DNA of 64,000 nt from NCBI GenBank assembly GCA_023397475.1, contig JAEWUD010000056.1:1-64000 (forward strand), read 5' to 3'. The DNA comes from Bacillota bacterium (GTDB taxonomy: Bacteria > Bacillota > Clostridia > Saccharofermentanales > Saccharofermentanaceae). The translations under genes were made by a program, and so were the position numbers. Below, piece by piece: positions 26,672 to 35,918 of the stretch; position 1 is the first letter of the stretch; every line of letters begins with the position of its first letter. A model generated the notes under the pieces. It ran no database searches, had not been told where the DNA came from, and was given only the letters and a program-made list of their open reading frames with translations.

Positions 26672-27013
26672 ATGGCGACTTATAAGATGCCCTGTATTCA
26701 TTGCGGCAATCTGATTGATGGGGACTCACATTTCTGTGAGTTTTGTGGCAGCCGATCACCTCTCGGCTATTCATGCCCGTCCTGTCTGCGATCGATAACG
26801 AAGGGTCAAATGCGTTGTCCTGGGTGCGGAAGATCCTTGACGATTATTTGTCCGCATTGCGGTAAGAATACTTTTGTCGATGACCGATGCGAGGCTTGCG
26901 GCAAGACGCTTCTCGTTCCTTGCGCGAATTCCAGGTGCCGGGAGCAACAGTTTTTTCAGAATGAGAAATGTACCGCTTGCGGTAAGAAGATAACGGCAAC
27001 ATTGAAGAAGTGA
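26672..27013 (+). CDS. Small multi-zinc-ribbon protein
   Basis: 113 residues, almost entirely cysteine knuckles: CIHCG...CEFCG, CPSC...CPGCG, CPHCG...CEACG and C...CREQ...CTACG, giving about four CxxC-x(n)-CxxC ribbons. The start MATYKMP at 26672 follows GGAGAGATCCG; earlier codons in frame have no RBS. First gene of a three-gene operon whose members all carry double-zinc ribbons (DZR/zinc_ribbon_2-like). No enzymatic domain is present; role unknown, probably protein-protein or nucleic-acid contact. Confidence 0.8.
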   Translation: MATYKMPCIHCGNLIDGDSHFCEFCGSRSPLGYSCPSCLRSITKGQMRCPGCGRSLTIICPHCGKNTFVDDRCEACGKTLLVPCANSRCREQQFFQNEKCTACGKKITATLKK

Positions 27014-27027
27014 GAGGTAGAAAAAGT

Positions 27028-27792
27028 ATGATGCGAGCATTTACCAGAAACTACGAAGACAACTCCTCGGAAGCCGGATTCCAGTTCACTTTCTATTGTG
27101 ACATTTGCAATGACGGCTATAAGAGCAACTTTATTGAGAGTGAGACGTATAAGCGCGGCAAAGGGTTACGGGGAATCTCGCAGGGTCTCGGAATGCTGGG
27201 CTCGTTGGTTGGTGGTGTCGTAGGAGATATCGGTTATTCTGCCGAACGCGGCGGACATATTCTTTCCGAGAATTTTCAAGGACAGTCGCCGGAATGGCAC
27301 AAGGAACATGAACGATCCTTTGCCATGGCACAGAATGAGGCGCAGAGTCATTTTCATCGCTGCCACAGTTGCAATCATTATGCTTGTGACGCTTGTTATA
27401 ACGAAGACGAGGGACTTTGTACCGAGTGCGCACCTCGCCAGGAGATCTATGTAGCCAAAGCCCGCGCCGAAGCGATGCGCAGAAACATCAACGAAGCCGG
27501 CGAGACTGCGACCGTATGGAAGGGACAGATCGAGAGCAAGACGACCGTTTGTCCGACGTGTGGTAAACCGGCCGGCAACGGTAAGTTCTGCAATAATTGC
27601 GGTGCGTCCATGGATCTCAAGACCTGCCCGAACTGCGGGGCTAAGAATGCGCAAACCGTCCGTTTCTGTAATAACTGCGGGACGAATCTGACCGCACCGG
27701 TCGCCGTTCCCGGTAAATGTACCGGATGCGGTGCGCAGAATCCTCCCGGTACCCGATTCTGCGGTGAATGCGGAACGAAGATCAGCGTATAA
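27028..27792 (+). CDS. Zinc-ribbon protein with glycine-rich hydrophobic segment
   Basis: 254 residues. N-terminal CDIC (about residues 25-28), then a glycine-rich amphipathic stretch (about 50-75, GLGMLGSLVGGVVGDIGYSAERGG) that may insert into or lie on a membrane. Next is a cysteine/histidine cluster (CHSCNHYACDACYNEDEGLCTEC, shown in part: CHSC, CDAC, CTEC). Three C-terminal ribbons follow (CPTCG...CNNCG, CPNCG...CNNCG, CTGCG...CGECG). It starts 14 bp after the preceding stop with RBS GAGAGGTAG. Function unknown. Confidence 0.75.
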   Translation: MMRAFTRNYEDNSSEAGFQFTFYCDICNDGYKSNFIESETYKRGKGLRGISQGLGMLGSLVGGVVGDIGYSAERGGHILSENFQGQSPEWHKEHERSFAMAQNEAQSHFHRCHSCNHYACDACYNEDEGLCTECAPRQEIYVAKARAEAMRRNINEAGETATVWKGQIESKTTVCPTCGKPAGNGKFCNNCGASMDLKTCPNCGAKNAQTVRFCNNCGTNLTAPVAVPGKCTGCGAQNPPGTRFCGECGTKISV

Positions 27793-27824
27793 AGCACTGC
27801 GATACACTCGCAGTAGGAGAATAC

Positions 27825-29348
27825 ATGGTGGATCAACAATGTACGGATCCGACACATCTTATCGAATCCCCGGACCCCGGTGAGTCTGATACGTCCTACA
27901 TAGGGTTGGTGAACTCTCGTGACCTAAACGTAGAATGCCGCCTTCTGATCTGTCCGGAATTTCTCGAGATTCTATCTCGGAATAAGAGGTCGGAGATATC
28001 TTACGCGGATATCCTAATGATCTCTCATATCGGTGAATCTGTACGAGTCGCGACGGATAGCGATGTCTATGAAATCTCCCGAATGGGACGTTCTTGCGAA
28101 TGGTTTCACCGTGCTCTTCTTGAAGCGTATTATCGCAGGACACTCGAAGCATTCCTTCGTTCGGGGGAGTGCATCATAAGGTCTCACGGACAGTTCACAC
28201 TCACCGAGAACCGGATAGATTTCGTGGCGTTAGACCGCAGAACGGCTCCTTCCATGGGAGAATCCGAGACGATATCGAGTGAAGGCGAGATCATGGTCTA
28301 TCCGGACGCGATCTATCTTTTTCCTCCCACGACGAGAGCTAGAAGACTTCCGCTACTCTTTGTCGACGAGATTCAGACGTTGGATCAGACCCTTGTTGTG
28401 CGATTGCGCACAGGTGAGACTGCACGGGTAACCATGCTCGGACGCAGTCTCGAACCGATGTTTCAAGAGATTACCACCGCAAGGAATAATCTTCAGAATG
28501 CCAACGAAGAATCGATTCGGAGAATTCTTCCCAAGATAACTCAAGAGGATCTTCGAAAAGCATTGATCCTTATGCCTCAAGGTCTTGCTGCGCCGATTCA
28601 GGAGATCCACAAGGCATCCGGCAATCTTCTCGCGATGATTTTCGCATTGATAGAGTCGAGTCGAATGTCGGAAACATTCCCGGTAATTACGGAGAACAAG
28701 GCAAAAAACAATTCGTACGTCGGAATACTCGAAGTGCCTCCCGATTCTGAGGGAAACATGCAAAACGCACTCTGGGTCGTTGCTCCGGCAGCGGATGATC
28801 GAGCGGCGGTTGTCGAATTGGCATTTCCGGACGAACAGGCAGCTACGTATGTTTTTCGCGTGCGCACATCGTTCGACACATTTGCATATATTCTTAACCG
28901 AGCCTTCGAAGCGACGGGATTCTCGCGTGAACTTCTGACGATGACGGACGCGGAACTCGCATCCCAGACCAGGGAGAAGGAACGAATGCTGATGATCCGG
29001 ACTCCGGCTGTACGTGCGATCAGAAGACTCTTCGCTTCGCGTGTGATTCATCGAGGTCTGGACACGTGGAAGACTCATCTTGCCGATGCTTGCCGTTTGG
29101 CCTCAGATGCGGAAGATTCCGGGTCAAACATCACAACCGATCCGAATCTGCCGAGGCCGGACGAGATTATCTCGGGAGAATGTGAAGTTTGTCATGCTAT
29201 ATTGGAACCGGGTCTTCGATTTTGCCGCGTATGTGGGACCAAGGTCGGAGGGAAGACAAACCCCGAACAACGATTCTGCCGGAATTGCGGAGAGAAGACG
29301 CATCCGGGAGAGCGTATTTGCGGGCGTTGCGGACAACTCTTAGGATGA
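27825..29348 (+). CDS. Large zinc-ribbon protein, third gene of operon
   Basis: 507 residues. The N-terminal 440 residues have no family I recognise. They contain beta-rich stretches (about 45-180: EISYADILMISHIGESVRV, REGE-like strands) reminiscent of PH-like domains and a second mixed region. The C-terminus ends in two ribbons: CEVCHAILEPGLRFCRVCG and FCRNCGEKTHPGERICGRCG. RBS AGTAGGAGAATAC. Possibly the PH-like part binds a membrane or partner while the ribbons recruit the first two proteins. This is inference. Confidence 0.7.
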   Translation: MVDQQCTDPTHLIESPDPGESDTSYIGLVNSRDLNVECRLLICPEFLEILSRNKRSEISYADILMISHIGESVRVATDSDVYEISRMGRSCEWFHRALLEAYYRRTLEAFLRSGECIIRSHGQFTLTENRIDFVALDRRTAPSMGESETISSEGEIMVYPDAIYLFPPTTRARRLPLLFVDEIQTLDQTLVVRLRTGETARVTMLGRSLEPMFQEITTARNNLQNANEESIRRILPKITQEDLRKALILMPQGLAAPIQEIHKASGNLLAMIFALIESSRMSETFPVITENKAKNNSYVGILEVPPDSEGNMQNALWVVAPAADDRAAVVELAFPDEQAATYVFRVRTSFDTFAYILNRAFEATGFSRELLTMTDAELASQTREKERMLMIRTPAVRAIRRLFASRVIHRGLDTWKTHLADACRLASDAEDSGSNITTDPNLPRPDEIISGECEVCHAILEPGLRFCRVCGTKVGGKTNPEQRFCRNCGEKTHPGERICGRCGQLLG

Positions 29349-29651
29349 ATAATCATTCGTTAGTCATCCTGTACCAAAACTTGATATGATGGAGGGGCAG
29401 CCCCCAAAAGTAGGTTTTGTGACAGCCTTTATTCATCTCAAATTGCATCGATTCAAATGAAGACTCAACTCATTCGAGCAGAAATTGAAAGTATCGGTTA
29501 GAATAGATGAGACGGTGCGATTCGCAACGGCATGCATATCCGAAAACGTTTTGTCAAACATTACCGGGGTGTCGATATGCCGCATTTTCTCTTTGTTGTC
29601 ACAAACGAATGAGAAATACGCAGGGAGAGCCTCGGAGCGTCGAAGGAATCT
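29349..29651. other. Intergenic stretch with GC-rich stem
   Basis: GGGGCAGCCCCC (29393-29404) and a weak CAAAA/TTTTG stem follow the zinc-ribbon operon and may be a poor terminator. No gene is seen. The AT-rich part precedes the XRE gene. Confidence 0.35.
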
Positions 29652-30263
29652 ATGGAATTTCATGAGAAACTGATAGAACTCAGGAAGAAGAAGGAAATGA
29701 CGCAAGAGCAAGTGGCCGCGGCGCTGTTTGTCTCGCGCACCGCTGTCTCCAAATGGGAGAGTGGCAAGGGTTATCCGAACATCGATTCTCTGAAGAGTGT
29801 TTCGAGACTTTACGAGGTTACGATCGACGATCTGCTGTCGGGAGAAGAATTGATGATTCTGGCTACGCGGGAGAATCAGTCGAATCTTTTGCGTATGCGC
29901 AGGATGATTTTCGCGTCACTTGATATCATAGCTGTCCTACTTATCTTTCTTCCGTTATACGGGCAACCGTTAGGTGGGCATGTTATCACAGTGTCTCTTC
30001 TGGCGCTCACGGATATCACGCCTGTGATGCGGGCCGTTTACTACGGAGGGATTCTGGGATTGGGATTTCTCGGTGTGATTCAGGCGGTGCTTTTCGCAAT
30101 GCACATCGATCGAGCGCTTGAGGGTATGAAGATTGCATCTGTTCTTGCGTCCGTCATCGTGATCATGTTCTTCATAATGACGCGGCAACCCTATGTGACC
30201 GCGATGCTCTTCATGTTGTTTCTTATGAAAATTTTGTTATTATTGCCGGCGAAAAGACGATGA
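29652..30263 (+). CDS. XRE-family regulator with membrane domain
   Basis: 203 residues: helix-turn-helix at about 5-62 (KEMTQEQVAAALFVSRTAVSKWESG), then four hydrophobic helices (about 82-200). Same architecture as the gene at 12548-13282 but distinct sequence. RBS AAGGAATCT. No obvious partner; may autoregulate. Confidence 0.82.
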   Translation: MEFHEKLIELRKKKEMTQEQVAAALFVSRTAVSKWESGKGYPNIDSLKSVSRLYEVTIDDLLSGEELMILATRENQSNLLRMRRMIFASLDIIAVLLIFLPLYGQPLGGHVITVSLLALTDITPVMRAVYYGGILGLGFLGVIQAVLFAMHIDRALEGMKIASVLASVIVIMFFIMTRQPYVTAMLFMLFLMKILLLLPAKRR

Positions 30264-30386
30264 CACGAACCGTGTCAGATCCTATCGTGCGTTGTTACGT
30301 ATAGTGACTCGACATATTGGGACTAATTTTGCGATCATGGACGAAGGACATTATTACATACACAAGATACGAAGGAGATAAATGAC

Positions 30387-31220
30387 ATGGAGATTGGGTT
30401 TCTTGAAATTCTTAAGGTCATCTTGCTCGGAATCATTGAGGGAGTAACCGAATGGCTTCCGATCTCGAGCACCGGGCATATGCTTCTATTTGACAGCTTC
30501 ATCCCCCTGGCGATGAGTGAGGCCTTCAAGGAGATGTTTTTCGTTGTGATTCAACTTGGCGCAATTCTTGCGGTTGTCGTCATTTTCTGGAAGAAAATGT
30601 TCCCCTTCCAGTTTTCCGATAAGACGAAACCGACGGTGAATCGCAAGACGCTCGCTCTCTGGGGCAAAGTCGTTATCGCATGCATTCCCGGCGCTGTCGT
30701 TACGTTATTGTTTGATGATTACATCGACGCACATTTTGAGACGCCAGTAGTCATCGCCGTGGCGCTGATCGTGTACGGTATAGCCTTTATTCTTGTCGAA
30801 CGCTGGAATAAGAAACGCACGCCGACGACGAAGACGATCGGGGACATCTCGGTTCAGACGGCGCTGATCATCGGTCTGTTCCAGTTGCTGTCGATCATTC
30901 CGGGAACGTCACGTTCCGGCGCCACCATCATTGGCGCTCTGATCATTGGCGTTTCACGCGTCGCGGCCGCGGAGTTTACCTTCTTCCTCGCCGTCCCCGT
31001 CATGTTCGGATTAAGTGCGATCAAGATGCTGAAGTATGGTTTCGCATTCACTGGGCCGGAAATCTTCGTTCTGCTGCTCGGTTGTGTCGTCGCATTCGGC
31101 GTGTCGATTCTGGTGGTTCGATTGCTTATGCAGTTCATCAAGAAGCATGACTTCCAGCCTTTCGGTTGGTATCGCATCGCGCTAGGTATCCTCGTGATCG
31201 CTCTTCTGGCTTTCCGATAA
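30387..31220 (+). CDS. uppP: Undecaprenyl-diphosphatase UppP (BacA)
   Basis: 277 residues, eight-helix membrane enzyme that dephosphorylates undecaprenyl pyrophosphate to recycle the peptidoglycan lipid carrier; overexpression confers bacitracin resistance. Signatures: GIIEGVTEWLPISSTGHM (catalytic Glu/His region) and IPGTSRSGATIIGAL (phosphate-binding). Length is normal. RBS GAAGGAGATAAATGAC. Followed after 19 bp by a VOC protein with its own RBS, so probably co-transcribed. Confidence 0.96.
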   Translation: MEIGFLEILKVILLGIIEGVTEWLPISSTGHMLLFDSFIPLAMSEAFKEMFFVVIQLGAILAVVVIFWKKMFPFQFSDKTKPTVNRKTLALWGKVVIACIPGAVVTLLFDDYIDAHFETPVVIAVALIVYGIAFILVERWNKKRTPTTKTIGDISVQTALIIGLFQLLSIIPGTSRSGATIIGALIIGVSRVAAAEFTFFLAVPVMFGLSAIKMLKYGFAFTGPEIFVLLLGCVVAFGVSILVVRLLMQFIKKHDFQPFGWYRIALGILVIALLAFR

Positions 31221-31239
31221 ACCTGTAGGAGGATGAGAA

Positions 31240-31626
31240 ATGCGAATCGATCATCTGGCACTCTTCGTCCGGGATCTGGAGAAGATCAGAGAATTCTACG
31301 AGACGTACTTCTCTGCAAAATCGAATGCGCGGTATTATAATCCGACGACAGGGTTGGAGATATATTTTCTATCTTTTCCCGATGGAGACACCCGTCTGGA
31401 GATCATGTCTCGGCCGGATCTTCAAGACAGGACGATGAATGATACGGAATGCGGATATATACATTTTGCCGTATCTGTCGGCTCACGGGAGGAAGTAGAC
31501 CTGTTGACGAAACGTCTTTCAGATGACGGATATGAGATTAATCGATTCCCCCGTGTGACCGGCGATGGATATTATGAGAGTGTTGTTATGGACCCAGAAG
31601 GGAACCGGATTGAGATCGTCGGTTGA
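31240..31626 (+). CDS. VOC (glyoxalase/dioxygenase) family protein
   Basis: 128 residues, two beta-alpha-beta-beta-beta repeats. MRIDHLALFVRDLEKIREFYETYF opens the fold with the first metal-ligand His5, YIHFAVSV supplies the second His, and VVMDPEGNRIEIV a C-terminal Glu. Similar proteins are annotated lactoylglutathione lyase-like, but the substrate is unknown. RBS TAGGAGGATGAG. Confidence 0.85.
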   Translation: MRIDHLALFVRDLEKIREFYETYFSAKSNARYYNPTTGLEIYFLSFPDGDTRLEIMSRPDLQDRTMNDTECGYIHFAVSVGSREEVDLLTKRLSDDGYEINRFPRVTGDGYYESVVMDPEGNRIEIVG

Positions 31627-31663
31627 TTCCGGCTTGCCAGAAAACGATGAGGAGATACGCGCT

Positions 31664-31996
31664 ATGCGATTTCGGATGAAGATTGTTATCACGGTTACCG
31701 CGATACTATTATGTGTTCTTGCCGCTGTCGTGATCTTCTTGGCGACGCAGAATCATGTCATCGGAACCGTGAGCGGTATGGAGAATGAGATCATCACGAT
31801 CGATGATGTCAGTTTCCGGATGACGGAGACGGATCATACGATCGCGGATCGTGACGCATATCTCGGTCAGGCGACAAACGGGACCTTTACCTATCTGGTT
31901 TATTCGGTAAAAAACGATCCGGATCGCGACTATATTTATGCGACCGGCGGACACGAGGGTGAATTCTTCCGGCGGATTACCGATGGAGAGGAATAA
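31664..31996 (+). CDS. Hypothetical single-pass exported protein
   Basis: 110 residues. N-terminal membrane helix (about 6-27), then a small extracytoplasmic domain with short beta strands (ENEIITIDDVSFRM). The start at 31664 follows GAGGAGATACGCGCT, and it closes the uppP-VOC run. Unknown function. Confidence 0.6.
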   Translation: MRFRMKIVITVTAILLCVLAAVVIFLATQNHVIGTVSGMENEIITIDDVSFRMTETDHTIADRDAYLGQATNGTFTYLVYSVKNDPDRDYIYATGGHEGEFFRRITDGEE

Positions 31997-32130
31997 AACG
32001 GATTCGTCGAAATGATTCGTGCTTCCCAAGGACTTCCTTCGGATAATGATCAATATTCATGTCTTCTCAGGGAAAACATTTTCCGTCTCTCTCAGGACAG
32101 ATAACATAATTGTCCGGTCGTTCATAATCT

Positions 32131-33162
32131 CTACCCAATACTGCCGACAATTCTCTGCGCTTCCAGAATCATCTCCTCGCGTTTCTCGCAAGTTGTATAG
32201 CATCTTCTCGAAATGCAATCATACGCATTCTCACGCACTGCATCCGCGATCGCGTGATATGCTTTGGCAGCCGCGACCAACGGAAGACGGGAAGCAGGGT
32301 GGAAGCTTCTGAGTTGAGCTTCGTAATCTTGGTAATATGTGTCCGCAAGAGTCGATAACTCTTCCCACAAAGAAATGAATGCTTTGCGTTTCGAGTTGTC
32401 CCAGGCCGCCGCAATTCCTTCGCGGACAGCACGTTCAAGATCAATTCTCGCCAGTCCGTACTTTGTGAGAAGCCGCGCCGGCAGATAGACTCGATTTCGC
32501 GTACGAAGATCTTCTCCGATGTCCCGAAGAATATTCGTAATCTGCATGCCGATACCCAGATTCTCGCAAGCTGTGACAAGGGCCGGATCGTTCACGTCCG
32601 TATCTTCCGCCGCGAGAATTGGAAGCATCATCATTCCAACCGATCCCGCGACCAACCGAGAATATTCGATCAGGTCTGCGACCGTCTCGCAATCCTTGAA
32701 GTCGGCATCTGTTCTCTGTCCGCGAATCTGTGCGCGAAAAGATCCGATCGGAATCGAGAAATGGCGAACGGTATCCATAAAGGCCGGTTTCCACGCCTCG
32801 GAACTTCGAAAAATCTCTGGCGAATTCTCGCTGTGTTGGTCAGAGATTACTGCCATCTGATCCAGGAAGCGGTCAAGAGCGTTGAGTTCTTCGAGAGCAT
32901 GACGCATCGCGGTGCTTTTCGCGAGGAGCTGGTCACTTGTCAGACCGTCAAGCCCGTATTCGGTCGCTGCGTCCACGGTATCATCCGCATAGCGGCAAAA
33001 CGCGTATACAGCGGCCACTGCCTTGAATCGATCCTCCGGCAGATAGTGAAAGGCCTGGTAGAAGCTCGTCGCGCGATCTCGCATGATGCTCATGGCGTCC
33101 GCATAGGAGTCTTCCAATGTTATCGGCACACTCACCGGATATACTGCCCCAATATCGATCAT
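32131..33162 (-). CDS. crtM: Squalene/phytoene synthase family (4,4'-diapophytoene synthase-like)
   Basis: 343 residues. Condenses two prenyl diphosphates head to head. First Asp-rich motif CRYADDTVDA (DDTVD at 60-64); second NILRDIGEDLRTRNRVYLP. Pairing with a single CrtN-like desaturase, and the absence of a GGPP synthase or CrtI-type second desaturase nearby, suggests the C30 staphyloxanthin-type precursor, but chain length is inferred. Overlaps crtN by 4 bp (ATGA). About 40 residues longer than S. aureus CrtM at the C-terminus. Confidence 0.88.
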   Translation of the reverse strand: MIDIGAVYPVSVPITLEDSYADAMSIMRDRATSFYQAFHYLPEDRFKAVAAVYAFCRYADDTVDAATEYGLDGLTSDQLLAKSTAMRHALEELNALDRFLDQMAVISDQHSENSPEIFRSSEAWKPAFMDTVRHFSIPIGSFRAQIRGQRTDADFKDCETVADLIEYSRLVAGSVGMMMLPILAAEDTDVNDPALVTACENLGIGMQITNILRDIGEDLRTRNRVYLPARLLTKYGLARIDLERAVREGIAAAWDNSKRKAFISLWEELSTLADTYYQDYEAQLRSFHPASRLPLVAAAKAYHAIADAVRENAYDCISRRCYTTCEKREEMILEAQRIVGSIG

Positions 33163-34670
33163 ACAAAGTCATCCTCGGGTTCATCTCTGCGAAGTTCTTC
33201 TGCGCAAATTCGACCGCTCTCCAGAACGATCGGGACGCCGGCGCCGGGATGCGTGCTGCTTCCGGTGAAGTAAAGTCCTTCGCAGGACATTGATTTTGCC
33301 TGCGGGCGAAGGTGATTGCTCTGTCGAAGTGTCGGCTGCAATCCGAAAGTTGCACCGCGATACGCAGAGAAATGACTCTCGAAATCCTTCGGTGTGAAGA
33401 CAAGTTCTGTCGAGATCTTCTGCTCCAGATCCTCAAGTCCCGGAATCTTTGACAAGGTCGCGAGGGCTTTGCCGCGATAATCCGATACGGCTTCCTCATT
33501 CCATTCGTATTTTGAAGTGACAATTTCGGATACGGGCATGAGAAGGTAGAAACTCGATTTTCCTTCGGGGGCCATCTCCGGATCCGAATGTGAGGGAATA
33601 TGGAGATAAATCGAAGGATCCTTTATTCGTCTTCCGTCGAAGATGCTGTTCAGGTTATCTGTCAGATCCTCGGAAATGATGAATGTATGGGTGGCGAGTT
33701 CCGTGAAGGTGCCGTCGACACCCCAGTAGAACACCAGGCAGGAGCAGGAATAATCCATCGCGTCGATCTTCTCCGGCGTATATTTGCCGCGCGCCTTCGG
33801 ATCCTCGAGAAGATTCTTGACCGCATACGGAAAGTCCGCGTTACACACGACATAGGGGGATTCGATCATCTGTCCGCCGACCTGAATTCCCTCGACGCGC
33901 TTGCCGTTTGTATGGATCTTCTCGACACGGCTATTATAGTGAATTGTACCGCCCAGTTCCTCGAAAAGCTTCGCCATACCGGTCGCCATCGTATGCATGC
34001 CGCCCTTAATAAACCAGACACCATAAAGAAGCTCGATCATTGGGATGATGTTGTACAGCGACGGACCTTTCTGCGGCGACACACCGATATAGAGTGTCTG
34101 GAAGCTCAACATCTGTTGGATGTCCTTATCGGGGATAAAGGATGCCATCATATGGTCGGCGCTGTCGAAGGTCTTCAGCTTCAGTGCCTGACGAAGCATG
34201 AAAGGATTGTTGAAATCCGAAGGTTTACGGAAAGGCCTGCGAATGAAATAATCCAGAGCGACCTGATAGCGCTCATAGATCTCCCGGATATAGGAGAGAA
34301 ATCCTAATGCATTCTCGGGGCCTTTGGACTCGACGAGCTTCATCAGCTCGGTAAGATCAGAGGAGAGGGTATAGTGGCGGTAGGGCTCTGCCTTAAAATA
34401 GACCTCATACATCGGATCCAGCTTGGTCATCGGGATATAATCGTCCGGATCTCTGCCGGCAAGGGTAAATACCTCGCGATAGATCTCCGGCATCATCACG
34501 AGCGTCGGTCCCACGTCAAAGGTGTGTCCGTCCTTCTTGAGCTGATGCATTTTTCCGCCGGGAATTGATTCCTGCTCATAAATCTCAACGTCATAGCCCG
34601 CATGTTGCAGACGGATCGCCGAAGAGAGTCCGCCCATACCCGCACCGATCACAACAACCTTCTTACTCAT
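33159..34670 (-). CDS. crtN: Phytoene/diapophytoene desaturase
   Basis: 503 residues, FAD-dependent carotenoid desaturase. N-terminal dinucleotide fold VVVIGAGMGGLSSAIRLQHAGYDVEIYEQ (listed here as GAGMGG), then GGKMHQLKKDGHTFDVGPTL. C-terminal FAD contact YFTGSSTHPGAGVPIVLESG (GAGVP). The start ATG at 34670 lies inside the end of marR with RBS AGAGGTGGCAAGG. A GTG nine bases upstream is possible. Works with crtM in the same operon to make a pigment that quenches radicals in the membrane. Confidence 0.92.
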   Translation of the reverse strand: MSKKVVVIGAGMGGLSSAIRLQHAGYDVEIYEQESIPGGKMHQLKKDGHTFDVGPTLVMMPEIYREVFTLAGRDPDDYIPMTKLDPMYEVYFKAEPYRHYTLSSDLTELMKLVESKGPENALGFLSYIREIYERYQVALDYFIRRPFRKPSDFNNPFMLRQALKLKTFDSADHMMASFIPDKDIQQMLSFQTLYIGVSPQKGPSLYNIIPMIELLYGVWFIKGGMHTMATGMAKLFEELGGTIHYNSRVEKIHTNGKRVEGIQVGGQMIESPYVVCNADFPYAVKNLLEDPKARGKYTPEKIDAMDYSCSCLVFYWGVDGTFTELATHTFIISEDLTDNLNSIFDGRRIKDPSIYLHIPSHSDPEMAPEGKSSFYLLMPVSEIVTSKYEWNEEAVSDYRGKALATLSKIPGLEDLEQKISTELVFTPKDFESHFSAYRGATFGLQPTLRQSNHLRPQAKSMSCEGLYFTGSSTHPGAGVPIVLESGRICAEELRRDEPEDDFV

Positions 34671-35106
34671 CCTTGCCACCTCTTTCTTGCTTTGTAGAGA
34701 CTTGGATCAGGTTCAGAATAATCTTCTGGTTCAAAGAATCATAGAGGATACGTTCGTCAGACGTTAGTCCGAGAAGACAGTTGTCTTCCCAGTTCGACAT
34801 CGCTTCATGAAGTCGCGGGAGAAGACACAGGCCCTTGTTCGTCAGATGACAGGATTTATTACGACGATCATTCTGATTTGTCTTGCGCGAAATGAGTCCC
34901 TTATCCTCCATGTTTTGCAAATGCTTGGTCACATTTGCCTTGTCTGTCTGAAGAAATGGAATCAGCCTTGTTTGCGCGATCCCGGGTATCTGTTCAATTA
35001 CCATAAGTGTTACGAGCTCGCGCCAATCCACACCGATCGGTTGCAGAGACTCGTCCAGGAATTGTTTGCCAAAGCGGTTCAGAACACTGATGTCACAAAT
35101 AAACAT
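34663..35106 (-). CDS. MarR family transcriptional regulator
   Basis: 147 residues with a winged helix (about 35-95: TRLIPFLQTDKANVTKHLQNMEDKGLISRKTNQNDRRNKS, given here in parts: DKANVTKHLQ, DRRNKSCHLT). First gene of the marR-crtN-crtM operon; overlaps crtN by 8 bp. Likely autorepressor controlling carotenoid formation in response to an oxidant or phenolic signal. That is inference from operon position. Confidence 0.85.
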   Translation of the reverse strand: MFICDISVLNRFGKQFLDESLQPIGVDWRELVTLMVIEQIPGIAQTRLIPFLQTDKANVTKHLQNMEDKGLISRKTNQNDRRNKSCHLTNKGLCLLPRLHEAMSNWEDNCLLGLTSDERILYDSLNQKIILNLIQVSTKQERGGKDE

Positions 35107-35284
35107 TCTCGATTCCCCCGTCAGAGAAGACCACGCAGCGTGATGTCATGTAAAAATATTCGTCATGGGAAATTTGTTGTTCGTTACAATTATATATTCA
35201 GAATCATTTCTTTTCAATGCGAGAAGCTGGCGTGTAGTTGGATTTACGCGCGAAAAGTTTGTTGGTGGCAATTATGATCGAAGA

Positions 35285-35317
35285 ATAAAAAAGCACCGCA
35301 ATCATACGACGCGGTGC
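35285..35317 (-). terminator. Terminator of hsp20
   Basis: On the minus strand GCACCGC (35317-35311) pairs with GCGGTGC (35299-35293) across 11 nt, followed by TTTTTTAT. The gap 35107-35402 has no gene. Confidence 0.9.
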
Positions 35318-35402
35318 AACATCTTGGAAGAATATCGGAAGACATTATTCAAAATCGATCATCAAATCGTAATGAAGTAGGACTTCACCGGAAAGAACGA
35401 GC

Positions 35403-35855
35403 TTAATCAATTTCTATTCTGCGACGATTTGTTTCGTTTTCTGCTTTTGGAACGTTGATAGTCAGAACACCATTATCCAGCTTTGCCTTGATATCATCCA
35501 TCTTGGCCCCGGCCAGGTGGAGACGCCTGCTCATACAACCTTCACGTCTTTCTCTATGAATGTAATTCTTGCCATCCTTGTTAATGTCTTCGGTTCTTTG
35601 TACGGAGATGCAAAGGTTCTCGTCATCCATGTTGAGTTCAATTTCCTCTTTACGGATTCCGGGTAGCTCCGCTTCAATGAGAAACTCGCTGTCATTTTCC
35701 TGAATATCGATTTTGAAAGTATCGTTCAGGAGATTTCTGCCGGGTAACCAGCTGTCATGGAAGAAGTCGTCCAACATGTTGTAAAAGTCGTCGAATCCTT
35801 CGTTCTTACGTGCCATACTGTTATTTCTTCGATTAAATGGAACCAATCCTGCCAT
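35403..35855 (-). CDS. hsp20: Small heat shock protein Hsp20
   Basis: 150 residues with an alpha-crystallin domain (about 45-140): FKIDIQENDSEFLIEAELPG, LDNGVLTINVPKAE with the A-x-x-x-G-V-L signature, and the conserved VPK. A holdase chaperone preventing aggregation of unfolding proteins. The start at 35855 follows GAAAGGAGTGATACAC. Preceded by a vegetative promoter with a CIRCE operator, so it is under HrcA control, which is less common for hsp20 than for groESL or dnaK. Confidence 0.95.
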   Translation of the reverse strand: MAGLVPFNRRNNSMARKNEGFDDFYNMLDDFFHDSWLPGRNLLNDTFKIDIQENDSEFLIEAELPGIRKEEIELNMDDENLCISVQRTEDINKDGKNYIHRERREGCMSRRLHLAGAKMDDIKAKLDNGVLTINVPKAENETNRRRIEID

Positions 35856-35887
35856 GTGTATCACTCCTTTCTGTCTCATGCCAGGCA

Positions 35888-35914
35888 TTAGCACTGTGAT
35901 AACTCGAGTGCTAA
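35888..35914 (-). promoter_or_regulatory. CIRCE operator (HrcA-binding site)
   Basis: TTAGCACTG-N9-GAGTGCTAA matches the CIRCE consensus TTAGCACTC-N9-GAGTGCTAA at 17 of 18 positions. It starts a few bases after the -10 box of hsp20. Confidence 0.92.
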
Positions 35915-35918
35915 TTAC

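Noticed and set aside
28353..29078. Reverse-strand 241-codon frame
   Set aside because: Antisense of the third zinc-ribbon gene; no start signal.
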